NCBI GenBank assembly: GCA_003439945.1
Contig: QVRM01005202.1
Location: forward strand, 884,001-948,000
Length of the DNA: 64,000 nt
Origin: Dermanyssus gallinae
Taxonomy: Eukaryota > Arthropoda > Arachnida > Mesostigmata > Dermanyssidae
Direction: 5' to 3'
The notes under the pieces are model-generated. The model was not told where the DNA came from, made no database searches, and saw only the letters and a program-made list of their open reading frames with translations. The position numbers and the translations under genes were made by a program. Below are positions 28,684-38,759 of this stretch, in pieces (positions within the stretch are counted from its first letter, which is position 1; every line of letters starts with the position of its first letter).

Positions 28684-29370
28684 TTGCGTGCACGTCGAGC
28701 GTCGAAGTACCAACCCGTAGTGGAACGTGTCAAATGGAATATTCGCAAACATAGTGCGGGGCTACGCCTGGGGACAGCTCTCGTAATCCCCCACCAATGT
28801 AAATGCGGCGATCAAGTGGGGCCACAGGCACACCATGGCCTCTCTTGTGCCTTAAGCTCAGGTCGTCGAGCCCGACCCGCCGCACTTAACGAGACATTTA
28901 GCCGAGCTTTGAGGTCGGCCGGCTTTCCTTGCATTCTCGAGCCTCCTGGCCTCTGCAGGAATGATGGGAAGCGACCGGACGGGCTGACACTAACGTCCTT
29001 CGAGATGAGTCGCATGCTGGTATGGGATGCAACCGTTACTGACTCATTAGCCCCCTCAATGGTCAGTGCGGGAACGGAACATGCTGGACACGCGTTTATG
29101 TTGGCGGAAGCGAACAAGTGCAGAAAGTATGCCAGTATCACTTACCCCCACGACTTTCGTCCACTGGCATTCGAGACATTAGGGGGGCCTGGCCCGAAGA
29201 CGCACAAACTTATTCAACGTGTCGGCAAGGCGCTCAATCGTTCGACAGGGGACCTTAGAGCTGTCGAGTACTTGCACGAGAGACTATCGCTGGACATTCA
29301 GCGGGGTAACGCCGCCTCTGTGCGTGGAACTCTGCTAGACTGGACACGCCCGAACCTGGAGGATATGTGA
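28684..29370 (+). pseudogene. LINE C-terminus: CCHC motif and probable restriction-like endonuclease
   Basis: 228 open codons, 5'-truncated. Residues 39-55 hold CKCGDQVGPQAHHGLSC, a CCHC-type motif. Residues 97-120 hold KRPDG, then VWDATVTDS, a PD...D pattern like the restriction-like endonuclease at the C-terminus of R2/R4-type LINEs. Then SLDIQRGNAASVRGTLL and a stop. Upstream (28480-28680) is only poorly related. The endonuclease reading is inference from spacing. The 60813-61380 region is a more decayed copy. Confidence 0.7.
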
Positions 29371-29729
29371 CATTTCCACTTGATTTATCTGGTGTATACG
29401 TTCATAAGGATACAATTGTTGCCTCTTGCATATAAGCAAATAAAACTGTAACTTTTCCATTCGCAAACATATAATTGGCTATGTGTCTGACAAGTATCAT
29501 TATAAAATGGTGCAGGCCGTGCAATATTGAGACATAGAGTGGTAGTTCTTAATGCACTCTACCTTTACATCCTATCCCATGTGTCAGTACTCTGTTTGAA
29601 GAAGGCTAGAACAGCGTCGTTATGTGATCGGTTAAAATGAAAACATGTTCCAGTCAATCAAGTTGAGATGGTTGCCCATTAACTCAACGTTAATTTGGTG
29701 AGAGTTAAAACTACAGAGACTATCACCGG

Positions 29730-29774
<45 letters not shown>
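29730..29774. repeat. (TA)n microsatellite
   Basis: About 42 bp of TA repeat, between two LINE fragments. Confidence 0.95.
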
Positions 29775-29775
<1 letters not shown>

Positions 29776-29989
29776 TGGCTTGATGTATATCACCGGGCGT
29801 CGTTATTAAAGCCACAGAAGTGTGCGACTCACAAACTCATAACAATTCAGCCGTCCTCTTCGCCCGCTGTCGGGGATGTGTGGGAGCATGCTTTGTTCTC
29901 GAGATTACCTGACCTGGCCGCTTTTTCTTGTCATTAGGGCTGCTCGATTTGCACCGAGATGCATTTCTGCAGCGATTATTTTTGCTTTT

Positions 29990-30692
29990 GAGCTTGAATT
30001 CTACAAATCTTCTTACTATATACCGGGACTCTTGGTCCCTGAAGAGCACTTCGACAAGAACTTGGCATGCAGAAAAAATAATTATCGATATATTTACTAT
30101 TCCGACAACTTCAAGTACCAGCTAAGAGATTTCCCTATACCTGAGGTAACATCCTACAAGGACCTAGAAGTTAGGTTCGATAGACATATGAAATTTCGGG
30201 CGCACATTGCCGACTCAGCAAAAGCTGCCTCTCGACTAAGTAATCTTATACTAAGAGTATTCTCATCGCAAGATGCCTCCAAATACCTGCGTTTTTATGA
30301 AGCCCTAGTAGTGCCAAAATAGTCATACTGTACTCATGTGTGGACGCCTTTTTACGACATGGATATATGTTTGCTGCAGCGTATTCAGGACAAGTCTTTA
30401 AAGAGAGTCTCAAGAAGGTGCAACTTGACGCGTGACAGAGTCGTACTCCCAAGTGTCGCGGAGTACCAGCGTCGTGTTGACTACCGCATTTTTAAATATC
30501 TTATACGCAATGATCAGATTAATAGTTTCTACCACGTGCGATCAAACAGCCTACGGAGTCGCGGTTCCATTCAACCGCCCGAGATAGCCAGTGTGGCAGT
30601 TGTTAACCACTCATTTGCTTGGCAAACAGCTCGCCTAGCCCGCGAATGCGAGCAATTCATTTCCCTTGTTCGACCCTTTTTTTTAAAATAAA
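29990..30692 (+). pseudogene. CR1/L2-like LINE 3' fragment, plus strand
   Basis: Reads YKDLEVRFDRHMKFRAHIAD, RVFSSQDASKYLRFYEALVV, one TAG at about 30320, then SYCTHVWTPFYDMDICLLQR, RRVDYRIFKYLIRNDQINSF and SNSLRSRGSIQPP. This is the post-RT region of the same family as the minus-strand LINE that follows. It ends with a stop at about 30690 and AATAAA, tail to tail with that element. Confidence 0.7.
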
Positions 30693-30764
30693 GTAGACAT
30701 TCGTATTGTATTGTTCAATTCAATTCAATTCAATAGCGCCTTTATTAAAAGGGGTTGATACAGG

Positions 30765-33480
30765 TTACAACAATGAAGATACACCAAATTGTTCCGGCGA
30801 TAACTGCTTGGATTGGTACATTCGAGCTATTCGCCAAGCAAATATATTATTAATACGCTCAGTGCGAGCGGTGTCCTTTGGCACAATAGTGTGGCCACTA
30901 CGTAGGCTGTTGGAGTGGATGTCAAAAAATTTGTCAATCATTCCTGCCCTTCGAAGTATGCGGAGGGCAGAGACATTTTGTTTTACAAACAGGGCGGAGA
31001 TTGGCGGTAGAGCGATCGCATCCCTGTCGAGGTTGCACCGCCATCTTAATCGCCTTAAAAATTTGCGTTGGACGCCCTCAAGCTTATTGAGGAAACCTTT
31101 TTGGTATGGTTCCCACACCGGGGAGCAGTACATCAGTCTTGAGAGAACTATGGCTTTGTACATCTTTATATATACATCGGGATCCCTGACAATAAAACAA
31201 CGAAACAACATATTTACAAGTATTGCAGAGGATTTCACCAGCTGGTGCACGTGCTCCTTAAAAGTTAGGTCAGCGGTGACCTGTATACCTAAGTCTCTCG
31301 TGACGGGAAGCGTGGGGAGAACGGTCCTATTGATCTCATAGTCAAAATCAGTCGACCCACGCTTCAGAACGACACATTTCTGAGCCGAGAGAATCATTCC
31401 GTTCTCGACACACCAACGGGCGATTCCGTCAACAGCCCTTTGCAGCCGAGCGTGCGAGGTGCTGTCATTCACAGGGCAGTAGAGCTTGAGGTCGTCGGCG
31501 TACTCTAGGTACTTCACCCCAAGAGGGACATGCCGGCCGATATCAGAAATAAAAATGGCGTACAGCAGAGGAGACGCGCATCCGCCCTGAGGGACACCCG
31601 ACGGGGCAGGCCAGGGTCGACTGAGGACGTTGTCAACCTTGACGCGATACGAGCGGCCGGATAGGTAGGCTTTGAACCATCGAACAGTGGAAGCGTGGAT
31701 TCCGAGCGAGACCAACTTCTTGATGAGAAGATCGTGTTCAACCCTGTCGAATGCACTCTTCTGGTCAAAATATATACAGTGGAAGTTGACGTTGTGATTT
31801 ATATTCATGGCCCAGTCTTGTGTCATTTCCAGTAGTTGGGTGCACGTCGAGCGATGTGCGACGAAGCCATGCTGGGCAGGATTGAGGAGAACGTTACGGG
31901 TGAGGTGACGAACCAAGTGCGCAACCGCGAGCTTTTCGAAGACGGTGCACGCGATGGAACATTGAGAGACCGGCCGATAGTTGCAGACGTCCATTTTGGA
32001 GTTTTTTTTGTGTATAGCCGTAACTATCGATTCGCGGAAGGGGTTGGGTACTTGACCATCATTGTATGAGCGTTCAAATAGCAGTTTCAGAGGCTCGGCG
32101 AGAAAAATGGCAAACTTCTTGTAGAAGATCGGTGGAATGCCATCGGGAGTGTGGCTGCATTTCCCTTTTAGATGAGAGAGCACCTTGTAAATTTCTTCTT
32201 CCGAGAAAACCAGCGGCGAATCTTGGATGGGAGATGTGGAGTGGCTGGGCCTGTCACCATGTGTGTGAGAAGACGTCGGTGATGTAGACGCGCCTTGTGA
32301 GTCACGAAAAAGAGACGAGAAATGCTGGGCTAACAAACTGGCTTTTTCTTCCGGCTTGGTAGCAGTAACGTTGACAGATTGCAGAGAGGGTAGAGACCCA
32401 GTATCCTTCAGTCGCGCGTTCACATAACGGAAGAAAGCTCTGCCATCGTTGTGATTCAGGTTCAGTTCGGTTAGCGAGCGTAATCGCCTTGTTGCCTTCA
32501 TCAGTTTTTGATGAAGAGCAACGCTCGGGGACGCAGAGACGAGATTCTCCAAGAGGGAGACGTAGTCGCGAAGGCTACGCCATTGAGCGTTGGCATCAAG
32601 TCTGGGTGTAAACTCGTTGATCAGGAAATTGCAGCAGTCACAGAATTTCTCATACATCGTGTTCACCCCGTCGCAGTCACGGAAAAAGGCACTCCAGTCT
32701 ATAGCGTTCAGATGGGCAGCAATGTTGACTTCGTCCATCTTTTTGTAACTGAGACGGATGCAGTCGGATGAGAAGTCGGTGTTTTCGAGAGCGATATCAA
32801 GCTAATTGCTTTGTGATCTGAGTCCACAGGAGGGTCGACAGGTGCAAGATTTCCTATGATATCGGGGTCGGTGGAGAAGAGCAGATCTAGCGTAGCACCA
32901 GCTTTGTGTGTGGGAAAAGAAATGAGCTGAAGTAGCCCATTGTCGTCACAACAGTCGGCAAAGACACTCTCTTTCGTCGTGGAGTCGTTGGGAACCGGAA
33001 CCGACCAGTTTATCCGCGGCAGGTTGAAGTCTCCGACAAGAACGATTGGAGCGTCGACAGTACAGTAGAAGTCAATGGCCGCACATGTGTCCCGTATACG
33101 GGCGAGACGAGCAACGGAGTCACCAGCATTGGTAACATAGAAACAGATGACGCGAATTTTGTTGTTATTACTTAGAAGATCGAGTGCCACATGCTCACCA
33201 ACGAGATCTTGTTTTACACTGACGGCGTTCAGGTGATTGCTGACGAGAATGCAGACGCCCCCACCGCGTGAAGGTCTGTCGAGGCGAAACACCTGGTAAC
33301 GATTGTTAAAGGAGAGTTCAGCATCAGAGATCGAAACGTCAAACCAGGTCTCGCACAGAAGAAGCAGATCAATGTTTTGCGAGGCACAATGCGCGAGAAT
33401 GGCATCAAGTGCCCCCGGTTTGGCGGCCGATCGAGAGTTTAGAAAGAGTGATTTTATTTTACGGTCCCTAGTAGAGGATG
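30765..33480 (-). pseudogene. CR1/L2-like ORF2 (endonuclease-RT) with one frameshift
   Basis: The endonuclease shows LALLLCETW-like DLLLLCETWFDVSI, SRGGGVCILV, IVLVGDFNLPRINW, TLDLLFSTD and VDSDHKAISL. A one-base shift at about 32710-32750 moves the frame. The remaining 657 codons are open: HTPDGIPPIFYKKF, SIVTAIHKKN, YRPVSQCSIACTVFEKL, YFDQKSAFDRVEHDLL, SGVPQGGCASPLLYAIFI and LEYADDLKLYC, with the thumb region to HSNSLRSGHTIVP. It is a young copy with apparently a single lesion. Confidence 0.85.
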
Positions 33481-33532
33481 GGTCCGGTCCAGGTTCGATA
33501 TCGATTGCGAGACGCGGGTCAGACCCAGGGAG

Positions 33533-33862
33533 TCAATCGGAAGTGCGACATTCGATGACATCTGTGTCCCTCACCCTGCCATTGAAGACTTTGATTACGG
33601 CCCCCTCATTCCATATGTGTTGATCGAACATTTTGTCGGTGTCCGAGTCGGGGACCTCGACATAGAAGGAGCTGTAGTGGTCATACCGGGTTTTCAGTTT
33701 CTTTATTACGATGGGATAAATTCCGGATGTAGTCAGATGCTTGTGCAGATCTTCAGCTCTGAGTGCCGGGTCCTGACCAGAAATGAACATGCGTTCAGAG
33801 TGGAGACGAACGGAGACTCGAGGTAGGGTCTCCGGTCCATTGTCTGTGCGGTTACGTACCAC
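33533..33862 (-). CDS. CR1/L2-like ORF1, C-terminal part
   Basis: 109 codons: MFISGQDPALRAEDLHKHL, YPIVIKKLKTRYDHYSSFYV and HIWNEGAVIKVFNGRV. Related LINE ORF1 proteins end in a similar KLxTxYxxYxSFxV ... WPxGxxxxxF domain. The N-terminus is absent, so this is a 5'-truncated copy. Confidence 0.6.
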   Translation of the reverse strand: MVRNRTDNGPETLPRVSVRLHSERMFISGQDPALRAEDLHKHLTTSGIYPIVIKKLKTRYDHYSSFYVEVPDSDTDKMFDQHIWNEGAVIKVFNGRVRDTDVIECRTSD

Positions 33863-33956
33863 CAGGACGCGCTATTGTATTCGCTTAACAAGTACACCTG
33901 AATACATATGTCATATTTTTATTATATATTAGGGACACGTAGCGCGGCAGCACGTA

Positions 33957-35001
33957 CAGGGTATTACAGGAAAATTTGATCAACGATATATGGAATTGTA
34001 GAGCTCGTTAAGGCAAATATTTTTTCCAATGGAACATGGTCTCTAAGAGGCCCTGTTTCGGAATGAGAGTTAAATTACTACAATTTGTGACATTGGTGTT
34101 TTTGCCCGACATAGGAGCATAGAATGTGCTGTTGCGAGACAACCAGGTTTCCTAGACAGAAGCTAAACACCTTATGAGTGCTTCTTTCGAAGCACTCATA
34201 AGGCCGGTCAGAAGATGCTACATGGTCGCTTAGAAGAGAATTCGCCAAAATGAAGTTATTTTATTAACCTTCACGCCCAATACCTCAAAATCATTACCTT
34301 ACGACCACTTAACATATTCAGGCAAATGCGTTTCATGACGATCATTTTGGTACCAAACTTATGGCAATGCGAGCTGTGGTTGCGGAGTTATTACGATTTC
34401 TTGGTGGGATGTCCAGATTAAGTGCATGTAAAATGACGCGCTGCGGCTGTCGCGCGACACGTCGGCGGTAGTGAACGTCGCCACACAGTCATTTTACATG
34501 CACTTAATCTGGACATCCCACCAAAAAATCGTAATTACTCCGCAACCACAGCTCGCATTGCCATACGTTTGGTACCAAAATGATCGTCATGAAATGCGCA
34601 TTTGCCTAAATATGTTAGTTTAGAGCGCTGTAAGTGGTCGTAAGGTAATGATTTTGAGGTATTGGGCGTGAAGGTTAATAAAATAACTTCATTTTGGCGA
34701 ATTCTCTTTTAAGCGACCATGTAGCATCTTCTGAACGGCCTTATGAGTTCGAAAGAAGCAAGCGAATTTTCTCACGAACACGGCGGTGTGTTAAGCTTCT
34801 GTCTAGGAAACCTGGTTGTCTCGCAACAGCACATTCTATGCTCCTATGTCGGGCAAAATCACCAATGTGACAAATTGTAGTAATTTAACTCTCATTCCGA
34901 AACAGGGCCTCTTAGAGACCATGTTCCATTGGAAAAAATATTTGCCTTAACGAGCTCTACAGTTCCATATATCGTTGATCAAATATTCCTGTAAGACCCT
35001 G
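33957..35001. mobile_element. Complete foldback element, 1045 bp with about 0.5-kb arms
   Basis: The arms 33957-34436 and 34489-35001 are near-perfect reverse complements around a 52-bp GC-rich loop. The outer ends read CAGGGTATTACAGGAA and (reverse) CAGGGTCTTACAGGAA, flanked by TA on both sides (33955-33956, 35002-35003), so TA target duplication is likely, as for Tc1/mariner-type transposition. The left arm lacks about 33 bases present in the right arm next to CTTATGAG, where it has a small hairpin instead. There is no transposase; it is non-autonomous. Confidence 0.9.
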
Positions 35002-35079
35002 TATATTACCTAAGATCCATATTACCAATGTTTCCTCTTCTAATACCTACTGAGTAATTGTCTTCCATAAAACAGCCTT

Positions 35080-35900
35080 TCCGCCGATCTGGTCCTTCTA
35101 ATACTTAGTCTTAAAGCTAAGGCCTCCGACAAGTCAAAATAGCTGACCCCGCCCCAAAACTCTTAAATCGTTTACAATATGTTCAGTTAACGCATGCCCT
35201 AACCTACAGGCTCGACATTTTGTACTTCCCCTCTATTTATTTAGCGTAATTAACATCAGCTAACAGCCCACTCTTGGAATATCATATGCCCGTCCTGCCC
35301 CGTCCATGTCTCGTTTTTACTCTGTATCTGTCAAACTCGATCCCGCCCTCAACGCCTTTGTTGACCCTTATTTGCCTTGTTGCCCTCGATTTCACTACTT
35401 CCTCCTAAAACTACGCTTTTTTTCATTAAACATCATGTCCAGTTCTCTCGCTGCTTCCCCACATGTATTCAACATTTTCTAAACCTTTCTACTACTCCGC
35501 CCTAACACTATCATATTGTCAGCAAACAACAGCAGTGGCGTCTTGATATATACATCATTTTCTCCTATCTGTTATCCTAAGCTGTGCTAAGAATCTTTTA
35601 TGCTATTTTTCTACAAACATAAGACAAATCACCGATGATTTTTCTGGCCCATTTAGCGGCTATAAACTCTTTGGATCGTCCAGCAGCTTTCATTATTATT
35701 GCTGGAATCGTGTTTTTCCTGTAAATTTATTCCAGCAACTGTTCCCAGCTTCTCTCAAAACCCTCCTTCATTATAATTTGATACAACTTGTACTGTCCAT
35801 CATATCATACGCTTGTTCTTTATTAAAAAACCCTATCACACCCCTTGTCGATGCTTCATAACCTGACTTAATAAAAAGATGTTAATATAATTTATAATTA
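35080..35900 (-). pseudogene. Old LINE RT remnant
   Basis: The minus strand, with many stops, reads LFADN.IVLGRSSRKV and MLNTCGEAARELDMMFNEKK, matching the region around the RT YADD box (ADDI.IL......L....G..A.EL.M.FN..K). It is heavily mutated and lies in AT-rich DNA. Confidence 0.5.
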
Positions 35901-35903
35901 AAA

Positions 35904-35911
<8 letters not shown>

Positions 35912-35979
<68 letters not shown>
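35912..35979. repeat. (TA)n microsatellite, about 68 bp
   Basis: One of the longest uninterrupted TA tracts in the window, preceded by A(12). Confidence 0.95.
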
Positions 35980-35981
<2 letters not shown>

Positions 35982-35984
35982 AAA

Positions 35985-36564
35985 GTTATGTATATCATGT
36001 TTATCAAGATCTATTATCGCTATATGTATGGTACATATATGTTTATTTTTATTAGTTTTTTCCTACCAATGCAGAAAACATAAGCTCATCTTATGAGTTT
36101 TCTAGTTAGTACCCGCGTAGCGCCTGGTTGCTGCTTCTTAGTATTGACATTATTTTTTTTGTATTTAAGTACACCACAGCTCTGTACTAACATCAGTAAC
36201 ATTTACATTCACGACATCGCACAATATTAACATAATCACGTATTTTCTACGTATTTTTCATTAACAGGTGTCATACCGATGCTTTAGACTTGAGGTAAAA
36301 CGACTTTGTTGAGTTTTCGAAAATTGCTGATGCAGAAAGGATTCATTTGCGTATTATGGATCGTGGGAGAAGCAATTTAAGCAATACTTGAGGGATCAAC
36401 AACCTTGCATACAACTATACATACATATTATAGTGGTCATTTTGTCATTTTATAAAAAGTCATTTTTTGATATCGATAAGGCAGGATTTACATTAAAAGA
36501 TTAAAGGGTTTTCGTAAACTAGATATCCTTAAAATAACGTAAGCGTAATATGGTTTAAGAAATT

Positions 36565-36605
<41 letters not shown>

Positions 36606-36890
36606 TGGGCATGCAGCTGATAAAAGGTCATCACCTCTCCGATATTGTATTTGGTAAAAAATTGCGTTCTTTCGTAGACAGAGAAGATTTCCAAGAAAGG
36701 ATTCCATTTCTAATAAGCGCTTTTCTCAAAAACAAGGTTTGAATACGTTAATTCACGCTTTAATGTTAATCCTTAGCTTGCTCATGGTCGTGAGGTTTGT
36801 AGCCTAAGCTCCACTCTTTAAAATACCCACAGCAAAAAGTAAAACGGCATTAAATCGCAAAACTTTCAAGAACAGTGAATGTCCTCGTTA
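35985..36890. other. No recognised gene; (TA)n at 36567-36601
   Basis: AT-rich sequence with one 35-bp TA tract. No homology or open frame worth reporting. Confidence 0.5.
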
Positions 36891-36899
36891 CGCGAAATT

Positions 36900-37400
36900 A
36901 CCTATTGGGGACACTTCATCCTCAAAAGATCGATTGTCTCGCCGGCTATGTGGCTTCTGGCCAAGGACAATTAAGGATCATGCCGCGATAACGCTCGCTA
37001 GTCATCGTAGAGTGAGGCTCTCCGTAACTTATGTGAAGGTTCTCGGTTGCCCAAATACACCAGGTTTGTTAATTCACAATTCGCTAATTTTTACTTCAAT
37101 TTATGTGTTCCGATAGACTAGATAAGCTTCGTCGGAAATAATCATTTTCGGCACAAAATCAGCATTACGCTGCATCCTGTCGGAAGCACAATTCACTAAG
37201 TTTAACCGATCCTGGTGGTCCATAGGTTTGAGCTCTTGCGTCAGCTGAACCTTGCATGTATACATCGCTAGATTCGCCCTCAATATACGCCAGATTGAGC
37301 AGCGCGAAGGACCTAGTCAGGAAGGTCGGCCACCCTATTTGTCTAAACAGGCCCTTGTGAGTAGCAATTCGGCCCACCCACGTTCTGCCTCTCCACCTTA
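36900..37400 (-). pseudogene. DDE transposase remnant (mariner/Tc-like HTH-DDE type)
   Basis: The minus strand reads VQLTQELKPMDHQDRLNLVN, then MIISDEAYLVYRNT and after stops KPGVFGQPRTFT and VTESLTLR. The order Q-x-L-x-x-x-D-x-x-x-R-x-x-x-x, S-D-E-A-x-F, W-G-x-x-N-P and S-x-K-V-x-V-W is that of a widespread invertebrate mariner-related transposase, the SDEA aspartate being the first catalytic residue. Several stops make it dead. Confidence 0.6.
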
Positions 37401-37486
37401 GCTATTATTCTCACATATGGAAAATTGGTTACACTAAGTCGATAGTCTTAAAAATGTCCTTGAATCTGCGCGGAATCTGACCGCGA

Positions 37487-37520
<34 letters not shown>

Positions 37521-38450
37521 TAAATGATTAATAAATCATCACAATATTTTCTATATATATATATATATATATAATCCGTGCTGGTGGTGCATCATCTGTA
37601 TTGCGTAAACGCATCTGCTCCTTCTAAGGCACATTTTAGCTATTTCCAAGTGATACTCAATTTGAACTCAGTGAGCGATAAGCGGCAAATTTTTTTTAAA
37701 TATTGTCAGGAACTATTGTCCCATCATGCATGAATGTTCATTTACAGGTGCAGCAATACGTACATATACTGCAGTTAACAAAGCTGTGACCCTAAAAATG
37801 GAAAGGCGAATTAAGAAAGACTGCCAAAGCTTGGCTCGGTCGTTTGCTGCTTCCTTCCAATCTAAATTTAATCCCTATCACGCTCTAAAAAGATCTTTGT
37901 AATTCCAACCTCTCAAGTGTTAATGCTCGACCTTGTGTTGTAGTACTACGTGTTTTTCATTTAATTATCTAACTTCATTACAATATTTTCACGAGAATAC
38001 CACTTGCCAAATGCGTCATTTATTACATAATACTATTAACTGTATGCACTGTCAGTGTTTTAGATAACTTTGTTGAAATTAAGAATCGACTCACTTTAAG
38101 ATCCAAAGTTACATGATTAAAATAATTCGGTAATTAGGTAAATACGATAGCTCGCTATGTTTAGTGACAAGGTTTTCTGTGTATGTTGGAAGGTATTATT
38201 TCTATTGACTACGATCAAGCAACGTGTTCGGTTAGTACACCGACGGCAGCTAGCGGGCTCTAACGGAAAATAAATTGTTAAAACAGTTCTGTAAATCGAG
38301 TTTCACCACGATTGCCGGTTCCGGGTCGTTTTCTGAGGAGCTCCCTGGGCATGTGGTTAAATCTTTGTGTGTAGCTTTCAAACCTATAAAGAACACTTTC
38401 AAATTGCAGATTAAACGTACCCATAAAAAGCAGCTGCATAGAGTGAGTAG
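37400..38450. other. No recognised gene; two short (TA)n tracts
   Basis: TA tracts at about 37490-37518 and 37551-37573. Otherwise unremarkable AT-rich DNA. Confidence 0.5.
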
Positions 38451-38454
38451 GTAA

Positions 38455-38750
38455 TTAGATGGGAGTGTAGAGGGAGATGGAGAGGGAGAGGGAGAGGGAG
38501 AAGGTAGAGGGAGATGGAGATGGAGAGGGGATGTAGAGGGAGAGGAGAGGAGAGGGAGAGGGCGAGGGAGAGAGAGGGTAGAGGGAGAGCGGTAGAAGGG
38601 AAGGGAGATGGAGAGGTAGAGGGAGAGGGAAAGGGAGAGGGAGAGGGAGAATGGAGAGGAGAGGGATAGGGATATTTAGATTTAGAGTATGGAGATTTAG
38701 AGGGATATTTAAGGAGGGAGCTTTATAGGGAGAGGGAAGGTGAGACTTTT
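38455..38750. repeat. GA-rich (GGGAGA/GGAGAT)n satellite
   Basis: About 290 bp of almost pure purine on the plus strand, made of degenerate 6-bp units (GAGGGA, GATGGA, GAGAGG). A polypurine/polypyrimidine tract of this length can adopt triplex (H-DNA) structure; that is general knowledge, not shown here. Confidence 0.9.
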
Positions 38751-38759
38751 TTTAGATTG

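Larger units (their letters stand above)
30700..33870 (-). mobile_element. CR1/L2-like LINE, minus strand, nearly complete coding region
   Basis: Carries the C-terminal part of ORF1 (33862-33533), the endonuclease (about 33480-32708) and RT (32738-30765). Its 3' end, at 30708-30735, is a short tandem array of a 5-bp unit (ATTGA on the element strand), typical of CR1/L2-like elements that end in short tandem repeats rather than poly(A). The 5' end is truncated near 33870. Confidence 0.8.
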
